Of a DNA stretch of 64,000 nt, positions 22,060 through 32,839 are shown one piece after another. The notes beneath the pieces are model-generated. The model had not been told where the DNA came from, did no database searches, and saw only the letters and a list, made by a program, of their open reading frames with translations. The position numbers and the translations under genes are program-made. This DNA is from Molanna angustata (Eukaryota > Arthropoda > Insecta > Trichoptera > Molannidae). The DNA lies in assembly GCA_963576475.1 (NCBI GenBank), contig OY754980.1, forward strand, positions 3,005,306-3,069,305, written 5' to 3'. Within the stretch, counting starts at the first letter, position 1; every line of letters starts with the position of its first letter.

Positions 22060-22865
22060 TCTACAAATAATGACAATTATTTCTGTAATTGACACGTTTC
22101 AATACAAAATTGTATCATTTTTTTGACGCGAAACATCATGACAATGGGACCAATATACGATGTGGCATTAAAGTGTTATTTTTGATAAAGTGTCCTCATG
22201 TCGGTAGCCGCTTCTAAAACCCCACAATGGCCGCCATTGTAGCAAACTTCATTCTGTGTCTTGGCTGTCATTCCAATACGACTATTACAATAATAATAAT
22301 AATAATTGTGGGTCGCTTATGTTGCCATAAGTGGATCAACGTCACACAGCACGTGACAGCAACACTGAATCGTTACATTTTTGAGTGTCGGAATATTATA
22401 TTAAGTGTTGGAACATTGTACCTACCTAACACGGGAGCCATATTAGTATAATATGATAATACTGACTTGTATACATTTCGGATATTTTTTTGTAAAATTT
22501 CAATAAAATCCGTTTAGATTTTTTTGTGTCGTCGGTGAAATGTGTTACGTCATAACAGAGAGGGGAACAAAACCAACGATGTACGAACAAAAATTCGACA
22601 CTACACAATTATACCATAAAGGTCTCAAAATATACATATAATAGTATGCCACCAAACATAAAAGAATCCACAAGTCTTGTCACCTTTCGTAAGCTAGGTG
22701 CTAAATACATTGTTGAAAACATGTTCCAAAGTTTTACTTGTTTTTATAATTAATTGTCATACTCTTATCATACGAATTTGTTATTTATTAATTTATATAT
22801 AAATTGGTATAATTATTTGTTTATTACATGAATGATTGATTTATTTTTTTATTATTTAAATAAGA
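22060..22865. other. No gene seen
   Basis: AT-rich spacer with a short (AAT)n run at 22288-22306 and no recognised element. Confidence 0.45.
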
Positions 22866-22871
22866 TTTAGC

Positions 22872-23152
22872 TGTGAGGTACCGGCTTAGAATAGTGCTTC
22901 CACTCTTTTCTATTATTGTTTTCGAGTGTCCCGTAAGAGCCGGGTAATCGAAAATACAACAGGCAACAATAACATCTCACATAGTTCAGCAATGAGGTTC
23001 ACCACCCATTCTGAATATAGTGCCTTTTTAGGTGAGACGAGACTGGTGTGTGGGTATACACAGATATGTTGTGCTCCCTTTTATAAGGCAATGCACACCC
23101 GCACACCTTTCGCTGGTTACCCCACATTGTGGGATATGCCGTGATGGTATTA
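22872..23152 (+). repeat. Family C interspersed repeat, fullest copy
   Basis: It runs from GAGGTACCGGCTTAGAATAG through GTCCCGTAAGAGCCGGGTAA, CACCCATTCTGAATATAGTG and GGTGAGACGAGACTGG to GGTTACCCCACATTGTGGGA. It matches copies at 0.34 (minus), 35.2, 40.7 and 53.3 kb. Non-coding; transposition class not determined. Confidence 0.65.
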
Positions 23153-23159
23153 TCATACG

Positions 23160-23800
23160 AATTGTTTTAAAAAAAATATTTTATATATTTTTTTGTTTAT
23201 ACTAGATGTATTAATTTTTAAATATGTTTTTACATCTAAATAAGATTCTCTTATTATTATTTTTATTAATTTCTCGTGTTTTGATTTATAAATTTGACGC
23301 AACGTCTTTTACCTATATGGATCGAACATTTTGCATGATCAAGAGTCTCGCCAGCCTAGTCACAGTCTTAATCTTATATTGACGCATGCAGTCTTTGTAT
23401 TTTATACACAACGAAAACTTTTCACTTAGTATAAAGTAAGTTCGTGCGTGTTTTCAATTTCACATTAGTAGGAATTATTCCAGCAGTCGTATTGTCAAAT
23501 TCCACGAAATTCAGTAGGAATAAATCAAAACGGGAAATTATTTCACTAAATATTTGATGAAAATAAACTTACAGGATAAAAGATGTATTACAGTAAAACT
23601 TTCTCGCATAAGAACACAATTTGGCCAAATTGGTTATAAGCACAGATCAATAATCTATACACATGACATAAGCAAAATTTGACAATCAATATAATGTTCT
23701 CGGAATGGTTCGGAATGAAAATTGAAACAGTCACTCACCACTCATATTTTATTTTATATTACTTCTCGGGCAACTAAAAGGTACTATGAAAAAAAAATTT
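23160..23800. other. No gene seen
   Basis: AT-rich, no repeat recognised. Confidence 0.4.
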
Positions 23801-23804
23801 AATT

Positions 23805-24252
23805 AATACACACCCAATAACTACAACTCCGCCATTGCCGGTCCCAAGCCCGGATGAGAAAGGAGGAGGGATCACAAACAAGGTTAGCTGCCTACTTGTG
23901 ATTACAAAATATATAGCTCACAGAACAGAGCGAAGAGTACACTAAGAGTGTCAGAAATGAGAACTCTTCGAGCAATAGCCGGTCTCACGCTTAGACAGAA
24001 TAAGAAACACGAGAGTCAGAGAGATCTGCGAGGTTGAGGATGTCGTTAGATGGGGTCGGCAAAGAAGGAGATTTTGGTATGCCCATGTAAACAGGATGCA
24101 GGCATCCAGGATCCCTTACTACACACCCGACCCGAAGGAAGACGACCACCAGGCAGACCACCAAAGAGGTGGAAGGACAGGTGGGACTCAACCTCGCAGG
24201 AGAACAACGTCTCTGCAAATAACAGGCCCTTAGGCCTAACATAAGAAGAAGA
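23805..24252 (+). pseudogene. RTE-like LINE remnant
   Basis: Bases 23830-23890 carry GGTCCCAAGCCCGGATGAGA and AGGAGGAGGGAT, a block I associate with LINE sequence. From 23930 on the plus strand gives RIRNTRVREICEVEDVVRWG, RQRRRFWYAHVNRMQ and, after a shift, a GRRPPGRPPKRWKDRWDST segment. The tail ends in AGAAGAAGAAGA. It is the same subfamily as 2.3, 52.0, 58.7 and 63.5 kb. Confidence 0.75.
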
Positions 24253-24254
24253 AG

Positions 24255-24425
24255 ACACCCAATAACAAATTTCAACATTTTGGAGATACTTACGATATTA
24301 GTCGTCTCACAGATCCAGACTGAATATACAATTTAAAACTGTTTCTCCACCGGGAATCGAACCCGGGACCTTTGGAATCGGCAGTCAGATACCCAACCAA
24401 CTTAGCCACGAAGGCCGACAAATAT
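24255..24425 (-). repeat. SINE2, tRNA-derived SINE (minus copy)
   Basis: Minus-strand bases about 24420-24342 form a tRNA-like head with A box TGGCTAAGTTGG and B box GGTTCGATTCC, followed by a body of about 75 bp and the 3' end TTATTGGGTGTC at 24255. The shorter relative is at 12.53 kb. Confidence 0.75.
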
Positions 24426-24477
24426 CAAAAATTCCATGTACGAAAAGATTTTAATTACGAAAAGTCGGTCGATGGGT

Positions 24478-24660
24478 CAGATGGGTCGATGGCAGAGCGG
24501 TTAGCGCGCTGGGCTAGTAATCCAGTAGTCGCGAGTTCGAATCCAGCCTCGACCGACTTCGTTCACCTATAGCTCAAGCATTTATTTGATTATTTTAGGG
24601 AACGTAGGAAGATGTATATGTACTTGTTTAAAAATGACATATTCATTTTTATTAAAAAAA
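24478..24660 (+). repeat. SINE1, tRNA-derived SINE, full copy
   Basis: The head has A box TGGCAGAGCGG, an anticodon arm with loop CTAGTAA (Thr-like AGT) and B box AGTTCGAATCC. The body carries AAGCATTTATTTGATTATTT, AGGGAACGTAGGAAGATG and TATATGTACTTGTTT, and the copy ends in an A-rich tail near 24650. It lies tail-outward beside a SINE2 copy on the opposite strand. Confidence 0.8.
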
Positions 24661-24778
24661 AGCAAATACTTTTATCTTGTTAATTTTGTCGACGGATAAT
24701 TCGTGGTGAAACTCCATTATACTAGGTATAAATGAAAACACTAATTAGTTTTAGTTTCACTATTTAATTTTAACACTG

Positions 24779-24818
24779 GCACTGACCGGTATCGATCTGA
24801 AGATCATCGTCAGAGTGC
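24779..24818 (-). ncRNA. Hammerhead-ribozyme-like motif in the Penelope tail
   Basis: Read on the minus strand: stem I GCACT/AGTGC (5 bp), core CTGACGA, one extra T, stem II GATC-TTCA-GATC, then GATA where the consensus has GAAA, and a minimal stem III ACCGGT followed by C (expected cleavage site). Penelope-like elements are known to carry hammerhead motifs with a very short stem III. The GATA and the extra T make activity of this copy doubtful. Confidence 0.55.
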
Positions 24819-25232
24819 GCGAAAATGAAAGTAAACAGAGTTTAAATAGATATGACTGAAATATTGGTACACAACCTTTTTTTTTTTTTTGTAAAGTTCT
24901 ATCAGTTCGATTAGTATTGCCAGAAAGAACTGATGAAGAAAACTGGCAAACAAAACAGTATGGTAAATATGTGTGATGTATACAAAGTTTAGTAATGTTG
25001 AAGTAGAAAGAAAAACTGATTTTACATTATACAATATAGAAACGAATTATAAGAAATATAAATATTATTGAGTATCCAGAGGTTGTGTATCCATGTAGTG
25101 AAGACCAAATGTGTGCAGGTATCTGAAACAAAGAGAGTGGTCGGCAGTAAAATTCTTTATATCGAAAGTAAACAAACAATAAAGGATAAGTGTTGGAATA
25201 ACCCCACATTAACTGCATATAATGTAGATTGT

Positions 25233-25601
25233 TTAAAATATCGGTTTTAATAACGGTGAAGGGGAGAAGTCTGTCTGTAAATTTATCAAAGTTTTGCTGT
25301 TATCACATTTCAAACGATTTATTTCTAAGATCTCCAAACGATCTAGTTTTTTACCTTTAGGGTTAATATGTAAAATTTTGGTATTACTATCGATGGAGAA
25401 GTCATGACCAAACTCGTTAAGATGTGCAGCAAAGTTGGATGAGTCCTGATTAAGTCTTTTACAACGTAAATGTTCATTAATACGGATCTTAAATTGTCTT
25501 CCGTTTGGGCCGATGTATACACTTGGACAGGAACCACATGCTAAAGAATATATACCGTTATTTTCAATGGGGTCTATTTTATCTTTATTGTTAATGAGCA
25601 T
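25233..25601 (-). pseudogene. GIY-YIG endonuclease domain of the Penelope-like element
   Basis: The 122-codon frame has GIY at residues 16-18 and YIG at 29-31, separated by a CGSC pair. It continues with FKIRINEH, FAAHLNEFGHDF and a glutamate-containing LEILEINRL, all in the order expected for the nuclease that nicks target DNA. It ends in a stop at 25233 without further damage. It is separated from the RT part by frameshifts, so no complete protein can be made. Confidence 0.85.
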
Positions 25602-26285
25602 TTTGCCTAATGTTTTTGGATTATAAAAAGCTATATTTTTTCCTGATTTTTTAATAACGTTACCTGCTTTTACGGACGAATTTCCTATGTATGCTAATTT
25701 AATCCATTTATCTGATTTTAAAAATTTTTATAGTTAATCCAGGGGCTATGTTTCTGAGAAGGTTTTTCTTTTTCTTTTTTCTTATTAAGTCATTAATTAA
25801 TTTAACTTTATATCCATTGTTTAGTGCTAAATTATAAATAATATTGAGTTCGTTATCATAATTTATTTTTTGACATAGGTACATTAAAAAGTCTGTGTAT
25901 TAATGAGTGGAATGTAGACAATTTGTGAGAGTTGTGATGTCTCGAGCTATTATGTATTATATTATCACTGAATGTGGGTTTCCTGTAAATGTTAAAATCT
26001 AAATTTCCATCTATAATTTGTATTGTTAGGTCTAAAAAGTTAATTGAGGATCCACCAACCTCCATCGTAAATTGGATGGATTTATTCAGGGAGTTGAGAG
26101 ATTTTAGAAATAAGTCTAACTGTCTTAAAGATCCTGTCCAGATACCTAATATATCATCCACATATCTTTTATATATTAGGAGATTTTTAAAACGGACAAG
26201 GAGGAAAGTTTGTTTTCTAAGTAATCATAAAAAAATTTATTGCTACTATTTACTTTTATTGCTAAATCATTTATATATGGATATA

Positions 26286-26440
26286 CAGCACCGGTTCAGA
26301 ACAAATCAATAATATAATCACACCCAATCAAATATAATTAAGCTTCACACAATTTTTTTTCCTCAATAACAATTTAATGTATAATTTGATTCGATAACTA
26401 TATACACAATGTATTATCTTTGTCACACAACTGTTGTAAT
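26286..26440. other. No gene seen
   Basis: AT-rich junction between the Penelope-like element and the microsatellite. Confidence 0.5.
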
Positions 26441-26476
26441 GAACACCTCGGCACAGGACTTCCTAGTGAGGTGTTC
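26441..26476. repeat. 9-bp stem hairpin GAACACCTC/GAGGTGTTC
   Basis: The hairpin unit (GAACACCTCGGCACAGGACT, then TCCTAGTGAGG) partly recurs at 26824-26847 and, diverged, at 52988-53015 after a SINE1 copy. Confidence 0.6.
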
Positions 26477-26515
26477 ATCGTATTCTATCAATTACTACAC
26501 TTATTATTAAATAAT

Positions 26516-27080
<565 letters not shown>

Positions 27081-27144
27081 TATGTAACTTCTAACTCTAG
27101 TATGTCATTGTTTTTGTAACTTCAACATTGTATTATAATAAATA

Positions 27145-27275
27145 AACTAAGCACAAGCATTTATTTGCTTATTTTAGGGATCGTAGGAAGATGTATATGT
27201 ACTTGTTTAACAAGGACATATTCATTTTTTATATAAAAAAAAAAAAACAAAAAAAAATAAAAAAAAAAAAAAAAT
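27145..27275 (+). repeat. SINE1 3' part with A-rich tail
   Basis: AAGCATTTATTTGCTTATTT, AGGAAGATGTATATGTAC and AAGGACATATTCATTTTT match SINE1 bodies. The head is absent, and a long A-rich tail follows (27233-27274). Confidence 0.75.
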
Positions 27276-27299
27276 ATTCGATTTATATTTACACATTCG

Positions 27300-28230
27300 T
27301 GTGGGATATTCGCGTTCCACCTCACTTTGTGTTCCAATACCGTGGCATGGAGTCGTAGCTTATGACAGCTCTCTATATTATTTTCTTAACCTGTAGTTAC
27401 TTATAATTGAATATGAGTGGGAAATTAATAACTCCGCGATAGAGGGCGGGTAAAACTAGAGACAGCCTTTTCTTCGAGATTCCTACAGCATAAATGGAAA
27501 ATGAGGTATGCATTACGTACCAACAATTCATATTATTATTTATCAACCTTCTTCCCTCCACAGCTGGAGAAAGGCCTCTTCCATTACCACAATTCATATT
27601 CTGATAAAACTTTTCTGTATCACGAGAGTGAAAATAAGCGATAGGTAAACTATTAAAACCTAACTATAGTATTCAGAACTTATTGAAGATCATTCATATT
27701 TATTTTTTCTGAATTTCGAGAAATTTATACAATACGACTTGCAATACTGTTGAAAATAGTATACTCTACCAAATATATAGGTAGTTATTATAACTATGTT
27801 GGTTTTTATTACACTTCTCTTGATTAAATATTTTTTTTATCTCTTTAGGATGGTTTCACATCTCTGTGAAGGGTGCTGTATTAATAAAACTCATCTCGAA
27901 CCACCATTGTTGAAAGATTACAAGTATTTTCGAAAAACCCCCGAGTTTCGCATGAATGTCTGCTTCGGTGTCATTTGCAGATGGGCGTTTTGTTAAAAGC
28001 TTCTTTTGTATGCAATGATATGGTGGGATTGTCATTACAAGTAGAAAGATATATTCTTGCAAGCTTTTTGCATCTCGCGGCGCCTATAATGACACATTTC
28101 ATAATTGTGTTAATAGTGCGTCCGATTTAAAACCAGTGATTCCCAAAATAGTATTTTCTTATTTCTATGTCTGTTGCACAGCGAGAAAAAAATGTGGTGC
28201 ACCAGATGTGATGCGAAATTTCTTCTTGAT
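27300..28230. other. No gene seen; one LINE 3' scrap
   Basis: On the minus strand, 27597-27535 reads GAGGCCTTTCTCCAGCTGTG then GAGGGAAGAAGGTTGAT, a typical RTE-like LINE 3' end. The rest is AT-rich without recognisable features. Confidence 0.5.
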
Positions 28231-28291
28231 TTATATTGATATGTTATAAAAATATAAAAATACTTGGTTAAAGTTCTATTGTATTTATTGG

Positions 28292-28332
28292 ATTATTGAC
28301 GCGTTTCGTGCAAAGTACATCGTCAGAATTAT
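28292..28332 (-). ncRNA. Hammerhead-ribozyme-like motif, minus strand of the palindrome
   Basis: The mirror arm gives the same core on the minus strand (CTGACGA, GTAC-TTT-GCAC with one mismatch, GAAA, ACGCGTC). Stem I has one A-A mismatch. The two motifs share the central bases, so one DNA segment encodes a ribozyme-like fold in each direction. Confidence 0.55.
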
Positions 28333-28368
28333 TCTGACGATGTGCTTTGCACGAAACGCGTCAATAAT
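28328..28368 (+). ncRNA. Hammerhead-ribozyme-like motif, plus strand of the palindrome
   Basis: Stem I ATTATT/AATAAT (6 bp), core CTGACGA, one extra T, stem II GTGC-TTT-GCAC, a consensus GAAA, and a 2-bp stem III ACGCGT followed by C as the expected cleavage position. All conserved core bases are present apart from the extra T between the core and stem II. Confidence 0.6.
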
Positions 28369-28479
28369 CCAATAAATATAATAGAACTTTAACCAAGTAT
28401 TTTTATATTTTTATAACATATCAACGTACAATGGAGTTCTATCAAGAATTGTCGATCGACAAACTAAACTTAGTCTTGA

Positions 28480-28845
28480 TTTATACATAACATCACGCCA
28501 TGCTCTTTACGGGGTAAGCAATTCTCTTCTATTTTTGCACACATTCCTAGCTTTCTTTACATCCATACATCGTCGATTGTTCAAGCTTCTTATGTTTCCT
28601 TCTTTCAAAATATCATTCATATGGTCATACCTTCGCTTTCTGGGGCGGCCCCTGTTATTCACTCCATCTCTTATACCCATGTATATTTTTTTGGTCAGTC
28701 GTTCATCATTCATTCTTTCAATATGTCCAAACAACCTCAAGGCAATTACTTTCATTTTACTTATAATATCCTTCTTTATCTTGCATTCGCTCCTTATGCC
28801 ATCATTTTTAATTCTAACATATATTCTGGATTCAAATTTAAAATA
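28480..28845 (-). pseudogene. LINE C-terminal remnant (RMNDERLTKKIY subfamily)
   Basis: The open minus frame 28755-28507 reads MKVIALRLFGHIERMNDERL, TKKIYMGIRDG, NRGRPRKRRYDHMNDILKEG and NIRSLNNRRCMDVKKA. Upstream codons (GIRSECKIKKDI) extend the match to the 33.7 kb copy. This is the C-terminal tail of an RTE-like polyprotein; the RT itself is missing. Confidence 0.8.
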
Positions 28846-28849
28846 TTAA

Positions 28850-29980
28850 AATGTCTTTTGAATAAATGTATGGATATTGAATTATTGAACATGATTCTAA
28901 CTTTAGAACAATGGGTAGTTTTTATTTTCAAAGTAGAACGGTAATTTCATGACAATATAAAAATATCGAAAAAAATCAAATATATAATAAAATCAGCAAA
29001 TAATAAGAGAAATGCCTGATTTTTGTATGGTGTCTTTTCGTATCGTGGAATCGGTCGTTCTACAACAGATATCAAATTACAGACAAAAATTTAACAAGCA
29101 GTGTTTTATTAAACAAATACCTTTGATGTCATTAAAAACTTTTGTTCAGGAAACTGGGAATGCCTATGAGTTACACTCCTTATTTCACAGTCAATTATAC
29201 TCGTAGGAGTAAATTAATACACTCTCTTGTCAAATTAATTCAATAAGATTTTGTTCCTGTATCCATCTTTGTGAAATGTATTATTAAAGTCCACTACGAT
29301 ATAATAAATTCGTCTGAATTTTATATTGTATATATTTAGTAGAGAAAATCACGACGCGTGACTCGGATCTTTGCGTTGTTTGTTCGAGTGTGCTTAAAAT
29401 AATAGTGTTGCAAGCGCCAACATTAATGAGAAATGCACGTGACCATATTGTTTTTGTGATTTTCCTTGCTGTACACACTTTACGGAGACTATACAATATA
29501 AATATATCTATATTATCGTAGCGGACCCCTCCCCCATAGACAAAACTTTTCTATTGTGTTTCATTGTTTGAATTTTAGCGCGCATGCGTCACACGTATTT
29601 ATTAGGCGGGATTTTATGGTCACTGCATGTCTAATTTTCCAGCCGGTAACATTCATTAGTGTTTTGCATACATTATGTAAAGCACCCAAAATTTTAACAC
29701 AGTTTAATTCGACATATTTATGTAAATTCCAAAACTATTTAATAATTCTACAGTTTAATTATTCCTTTGTCTACTATGCAATATTAAAAATATTTGAGGG
29801 ATGCAGACCTTTTTAATATGAAAATCAACTTGAAGCTATAAATATTTTTTGTTTATGGCGAGACTTTTGTCTAGTTGTCACTCATAAACTTCAATTGCGT
29901 TTTTTTTAATTGACAAAAATCTAAAGCTACATTATTTGTTTTCAGATCTGCTGTTTGGTGACTGCAAAATTCAATCATTT
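28850..29980. other. No gene seen
   Basis: AT-rich. Bases 29515-29640 are GC-richer (GCGGACCCCTCCCCCATAGA, GCGCGCATGCGTCACACG) and match nothing else in the window. Confidence 0.4.
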
Positions 29981-29984
29981 TCTA

Positions 29985-30235
29985 AGCCATAATTTTCTTT
30001 AATGGGCAGGTCATGTGGCAAGACAGAGAGATAATAGATGGACCCCCAGAATTCTGAATTGGAGACCCTATCATTATAGAAGAAATGTAGGGAGATAGGA
30101 GAGGAGATGGACTGATGATATTGTCAAACTGGTGGGACATTGGTGGAAGCAGAGTGCCCAGGATAAAGAGAAATGGAAAACCCAGGAAGAGGCCTATATC
30201 CAGCAATGGAGTGAAAGGGGCTAGAAAGAAGAAAT
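29985..30235 (+). pseudogene. RTE-like LINE C-terminal remnant, second subfamily
   Basis: The plus frame reads WAGHVARQRDNRWTPRILNW, RPYHYRRNVGR, a stop, then RRWTDDIVKLVGHWWKQSAQ, DKEKWKTQEEAYIQQWSERG and a stop. This is the WAGHVAR ... RRW.DD........W...AQ....W....EAY.QQW ending of an insect RTE-like subfamily distinct from the other remnants here. The true stop codon and 3' end (GGGGCTAGAAAGAAG) appear kept. Confidence 0.85.
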
Positions 30236-30239
30236 TTTT

Positions 30240-30690
30240 TTTTAAACAAAATGAAACCCATATCTCTTAATATTGGTTTTTGGTACAGTGTTGGAAAAGT
30301 TCTCCTTATTTTCTTTCAGTGTTCTGCAATTGGGCATATCAGTCCGTATGTATAAACAGAATGAGGGCAAACACAAAACAGTATAAATTATACAGCGTTT
30401 ATCTCTAAATGTAGTATTTTATATTAAAATACTATTTCATTTTTGAACTTGTTACGTATCTCTCAAAACAAATACCTAAGTAGGTACTTTTTTATTAAAT
30501 TATGTACATAAACAAGTAAACAATGGTTTTTATTGCTATCTCATCCAACCAACCCAAGCTACGTCAAGCATTAGGTAAATTCAGTGCAATGGCTTAAGTT
30601 ATTTTTCAAAATATTAACAAAAGAAAATTGCTGCCTATATAACTAAACCGATTACATATAAATGGCAGCGATGAGTAAAGGAAGGGAATA
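30240..30690. other. No gene seen
   Basis: AT-rich spacer. Confidence 0.4.
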
Positions 30691-31440
30691 TCAACGGATA
30701 TATATCACGATATGTATAATTTGATATTTATACGGATATATATCAATTTATTGATATTTTACTGTCTTCTGAACTATAAATTTAGCAGACTGATGTGTTT
30801 ACTGACAACACTTCGCAAAAAATTAAAATCGAGATTATTTTCCCGAAATAACAATCTATCGGGTTCACCTTTTATAGGTACCTACCTAATAAAAAAAAAA
30901 TTATTTTTAATCATTTTGTATAACTTTTTATAATATAAATAAACATAAATATCGGATGTTTTGATAAATATTATTAATATCGGATATTTTGATTAAAATA
31001 TCGGAGATTTATCGGATATTTTGAAAACATTGTAATATCGGATATATTGATAAATATCGAATATTTTGATATATATTGGATATTTGATTCATATTGATAA
31101 AAAACGGATATTTTGATAAACATTATAATTATCGGATATATTGATAAATATTATTAATATCGGATATTTTGATTAAAATATCGGAGATATATCGGATATT
31201 TTGAAAACATTGTAATATAGGATATATTGATAAATATCGAATATTTTAATAAATATTATTAATATCGGATATTTTGATTAAAATATCGGAGATATATCGG
31301 ATATTTTGAAAACATTGTAATATCTGATATATTGATAAATATCGAATATTTTAATAAATATTATTAATATCGGATATTTTGATATTTATTATAAATATCA
31401 GATATATGATTAATATTGATAAAAAATATAATGATAAATA
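30690..31440. repeat. AT-rich satellite with a 105-bp higher-order period
   Basis: The array is built from variants of ATCGGATATTTTGATAAATA. From 31151 the combination starting TTATTAATATCGGATATTTT recurs at 31256 and 31361, exactly 105 bp apart; an earlier occurrence is at 30971. The 30690-30770 part is a diverged fringe (ATATATATCACGATATG). No coding potential. Confidence 0.85.
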
Positions 31441-31517
31441 TTACACTACATGAATGCAATTTTTTTGTAGTAATATCATTTTTTTTCTACACAATACCAA
31501 CGATTGCTGAAAATACT

Positions 31518-31870
31518 ATGAATTTACGTGTTAGCAAAGGTAACTATCACGTGCGATAAAAAAGATTTAAGTATACGTGAGTAAAATGATCGGAAACTTA
31601 AATTTGTTGATTTTTTTGCATTTCAAGATCAAACCTGACTTGAAATGATAAAAAAATTATCGGTCATTGACTTTGATTTTATGCAACCTATAAGCACACT
31701 TAAGATTTTACTTCTTTACGACACATAGTTATGGAGTAATTTAAAAAAATGGTAAAAAAGGATTTTTTAATAATTTTATTAGGGGAATTGATACTTTTTT
31801 AAAATTGTGTGACAAAAATTCATTAGAGAAATGTTGAAAAGCTATTTTTTTAGAAAAACACCGTCTATTT
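31518..31870 (+). repeat. Family I repeat, uninterrupted copy
   Basis: It runs from ACGTGTTAGCAAAGGTAACT through GACTTTGATTTTATGCAAC, CATAGTTATGGAGTAATTT and ATTAGGGGAATTGATAC to ATTCATTAGAGAAATGTTG. The copy at 34.1-35.1 kb is split by a LINE piece exactly between the last two thirds of this sequence. Confidence 0.65.
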
Positions 31871-31879
31871 GATTATTTA

Positions 31880-31975
31880 TTTATTTATATTTTTGTACAT
31901 AAAATAAACAAATATAATGCACATTGTCAGACTTATTGCCATAAGGCAATTTCTTCAAACTAACCAGATTATAAA
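31880..31975 (-). repeat. Family H LINE 3'-end block
   Basis: Holds CAGACTTATTGCCATAAGGC and TTTCTTCAAACTAACCAG preceded by an ATTTATTTATTTATA stretch, as in the other copies. Confidence 0.5.
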
Positions 31976-32271
31976 GTTTAACAAAATTATTTATCTTTAT
32001 TATTTTTGTTAAATTTGGACAAAAAACAAAGTTAAGGTATAAACAATACAATAATAACATCAGGTATTAAGGCCTATTACATTTTGTCGTTGTGATTTCA
32101 GAAACGAAAATAGCACAAGTTTATAAAGAATCTAAAACATAAAACCATGTATTATATTTGTACATCAAAAATAATAATAATAATAATATATTTATTTAAC
32201 ATCAGAAAAGAAAACTTACAGAAACAATACACAACAGAGACCACTCAGTATTTATATAAAAACAAACAAAA

Positions 32272-32830
32272 AACGAGTGGGTTGTGGCCAACGCTAAACT
32301 CCTCACTAACAAGTCATTCTATAAAGTATTCAAATTTTGTATGGAAAATTTCCAACATTTTATGAAATGAGTTTGTTAAATTATTTTTTATTTAAATATT
32401 TTATTATGAAAACTTGATAACTCTTCAATGCCATTTTATGAAAGTGATGTGCCTTTTTACGAATTTGAAAACAAAAATTTAAAATTTTAAGTTTCCTGAG
32501 CTTGGGGTCACTTTGAAATATTTGACAGTTAAAAAAATTGAGAAGCACTATTCATATATCGTTCAAAATCTAATGGGATCTAATCGAGTATTAGGTATAC
32601 ATATTTGCAAAATTTGAATAGAATCGAATGAGTACTTTAGTCTATAAATAATCGATAAAGTAAAAAATGAACACGCCGTACATAGCACACACACACAGAT
32701 ACATTGTGATGAAACTTTCAGAATACAATCTCAGCATGATACTAGTTGATAATCTGCAAAAAAAAAATACCCTTAAAAATTGCGAAATCATAACTCCCCA
32801 CTACATCACCTTGTGTTAGTGAGGAGTAAA
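32272..32830. repeat. Segment bounded by short inverted repeats
   Basis: ACTCCTCACTAACAAG at about 32300 and CTTGTGTTAGTGAGGAGT at about 32812 are inverted copies. GAGTGGGTTGTGGC at the left edge recurs at 38247. Possibly a non-autonomous element; weak. Confidence 0.35.
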
Positions 32831-32839
32831 TACACAAAA

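Larger units (their letters stand above)
24700..26285 (-). mobile_element. Penelope-like retroelement, 5'-truncated and frameshifted
   Basis: On the minus strand the order is: the end of the RT domain (26283-25856) with catalytic KRYVDDILG and the family motif INFLDLTI ... IYRKPTFSD; a linker (25860-25600) in shifted frames (YDNELNIIYNLALNNGYKV, then AYIGNSSVKAGNVIKKSG); and a GIY-YIG endonuclease (25601-25233). Downstream, 24700-25230 is a non-coding tail with a hammerhead-like motif. At least three frame changes (near 26175, 25863 and 25730) make it inactive. Penelope-like elements pair this RT with a GIY-YIG nuclease, so the assignment is firm. Confidence 0.9.
28236..28424. repeat. 189-bp near-perfect palindrome
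   Basis: The two 94-bp arms are mirror images around base 28330 with only two mismatches noticed (AAGTACATC versus GATGTGCTT, and TTGTATT versus AATATAA). Each arm carries a hammerhead-like core next to the centre and then ATAATCCAATAAAT and CTTTAACCAAGTATTTTTAT. It may be a Penelope-type terminal segment duplicated head to head. Confidence 0.95.

Noticed and set aside
24342..24422. Possible tRNA gene on the minus strand
   Set aside because: It has good A and B boxes but is joined to a repeated body ending in TTATTGGGTGT, as at 12.5 kb, so it is a SINE.
24478..24545. Possible functional tRNA-Thr gene
   Set aside because: The head is followed by a conserved SINE body and A-rich tail, recurs at several loci with different anticodon loops, and its acceptor stem is imperfect.
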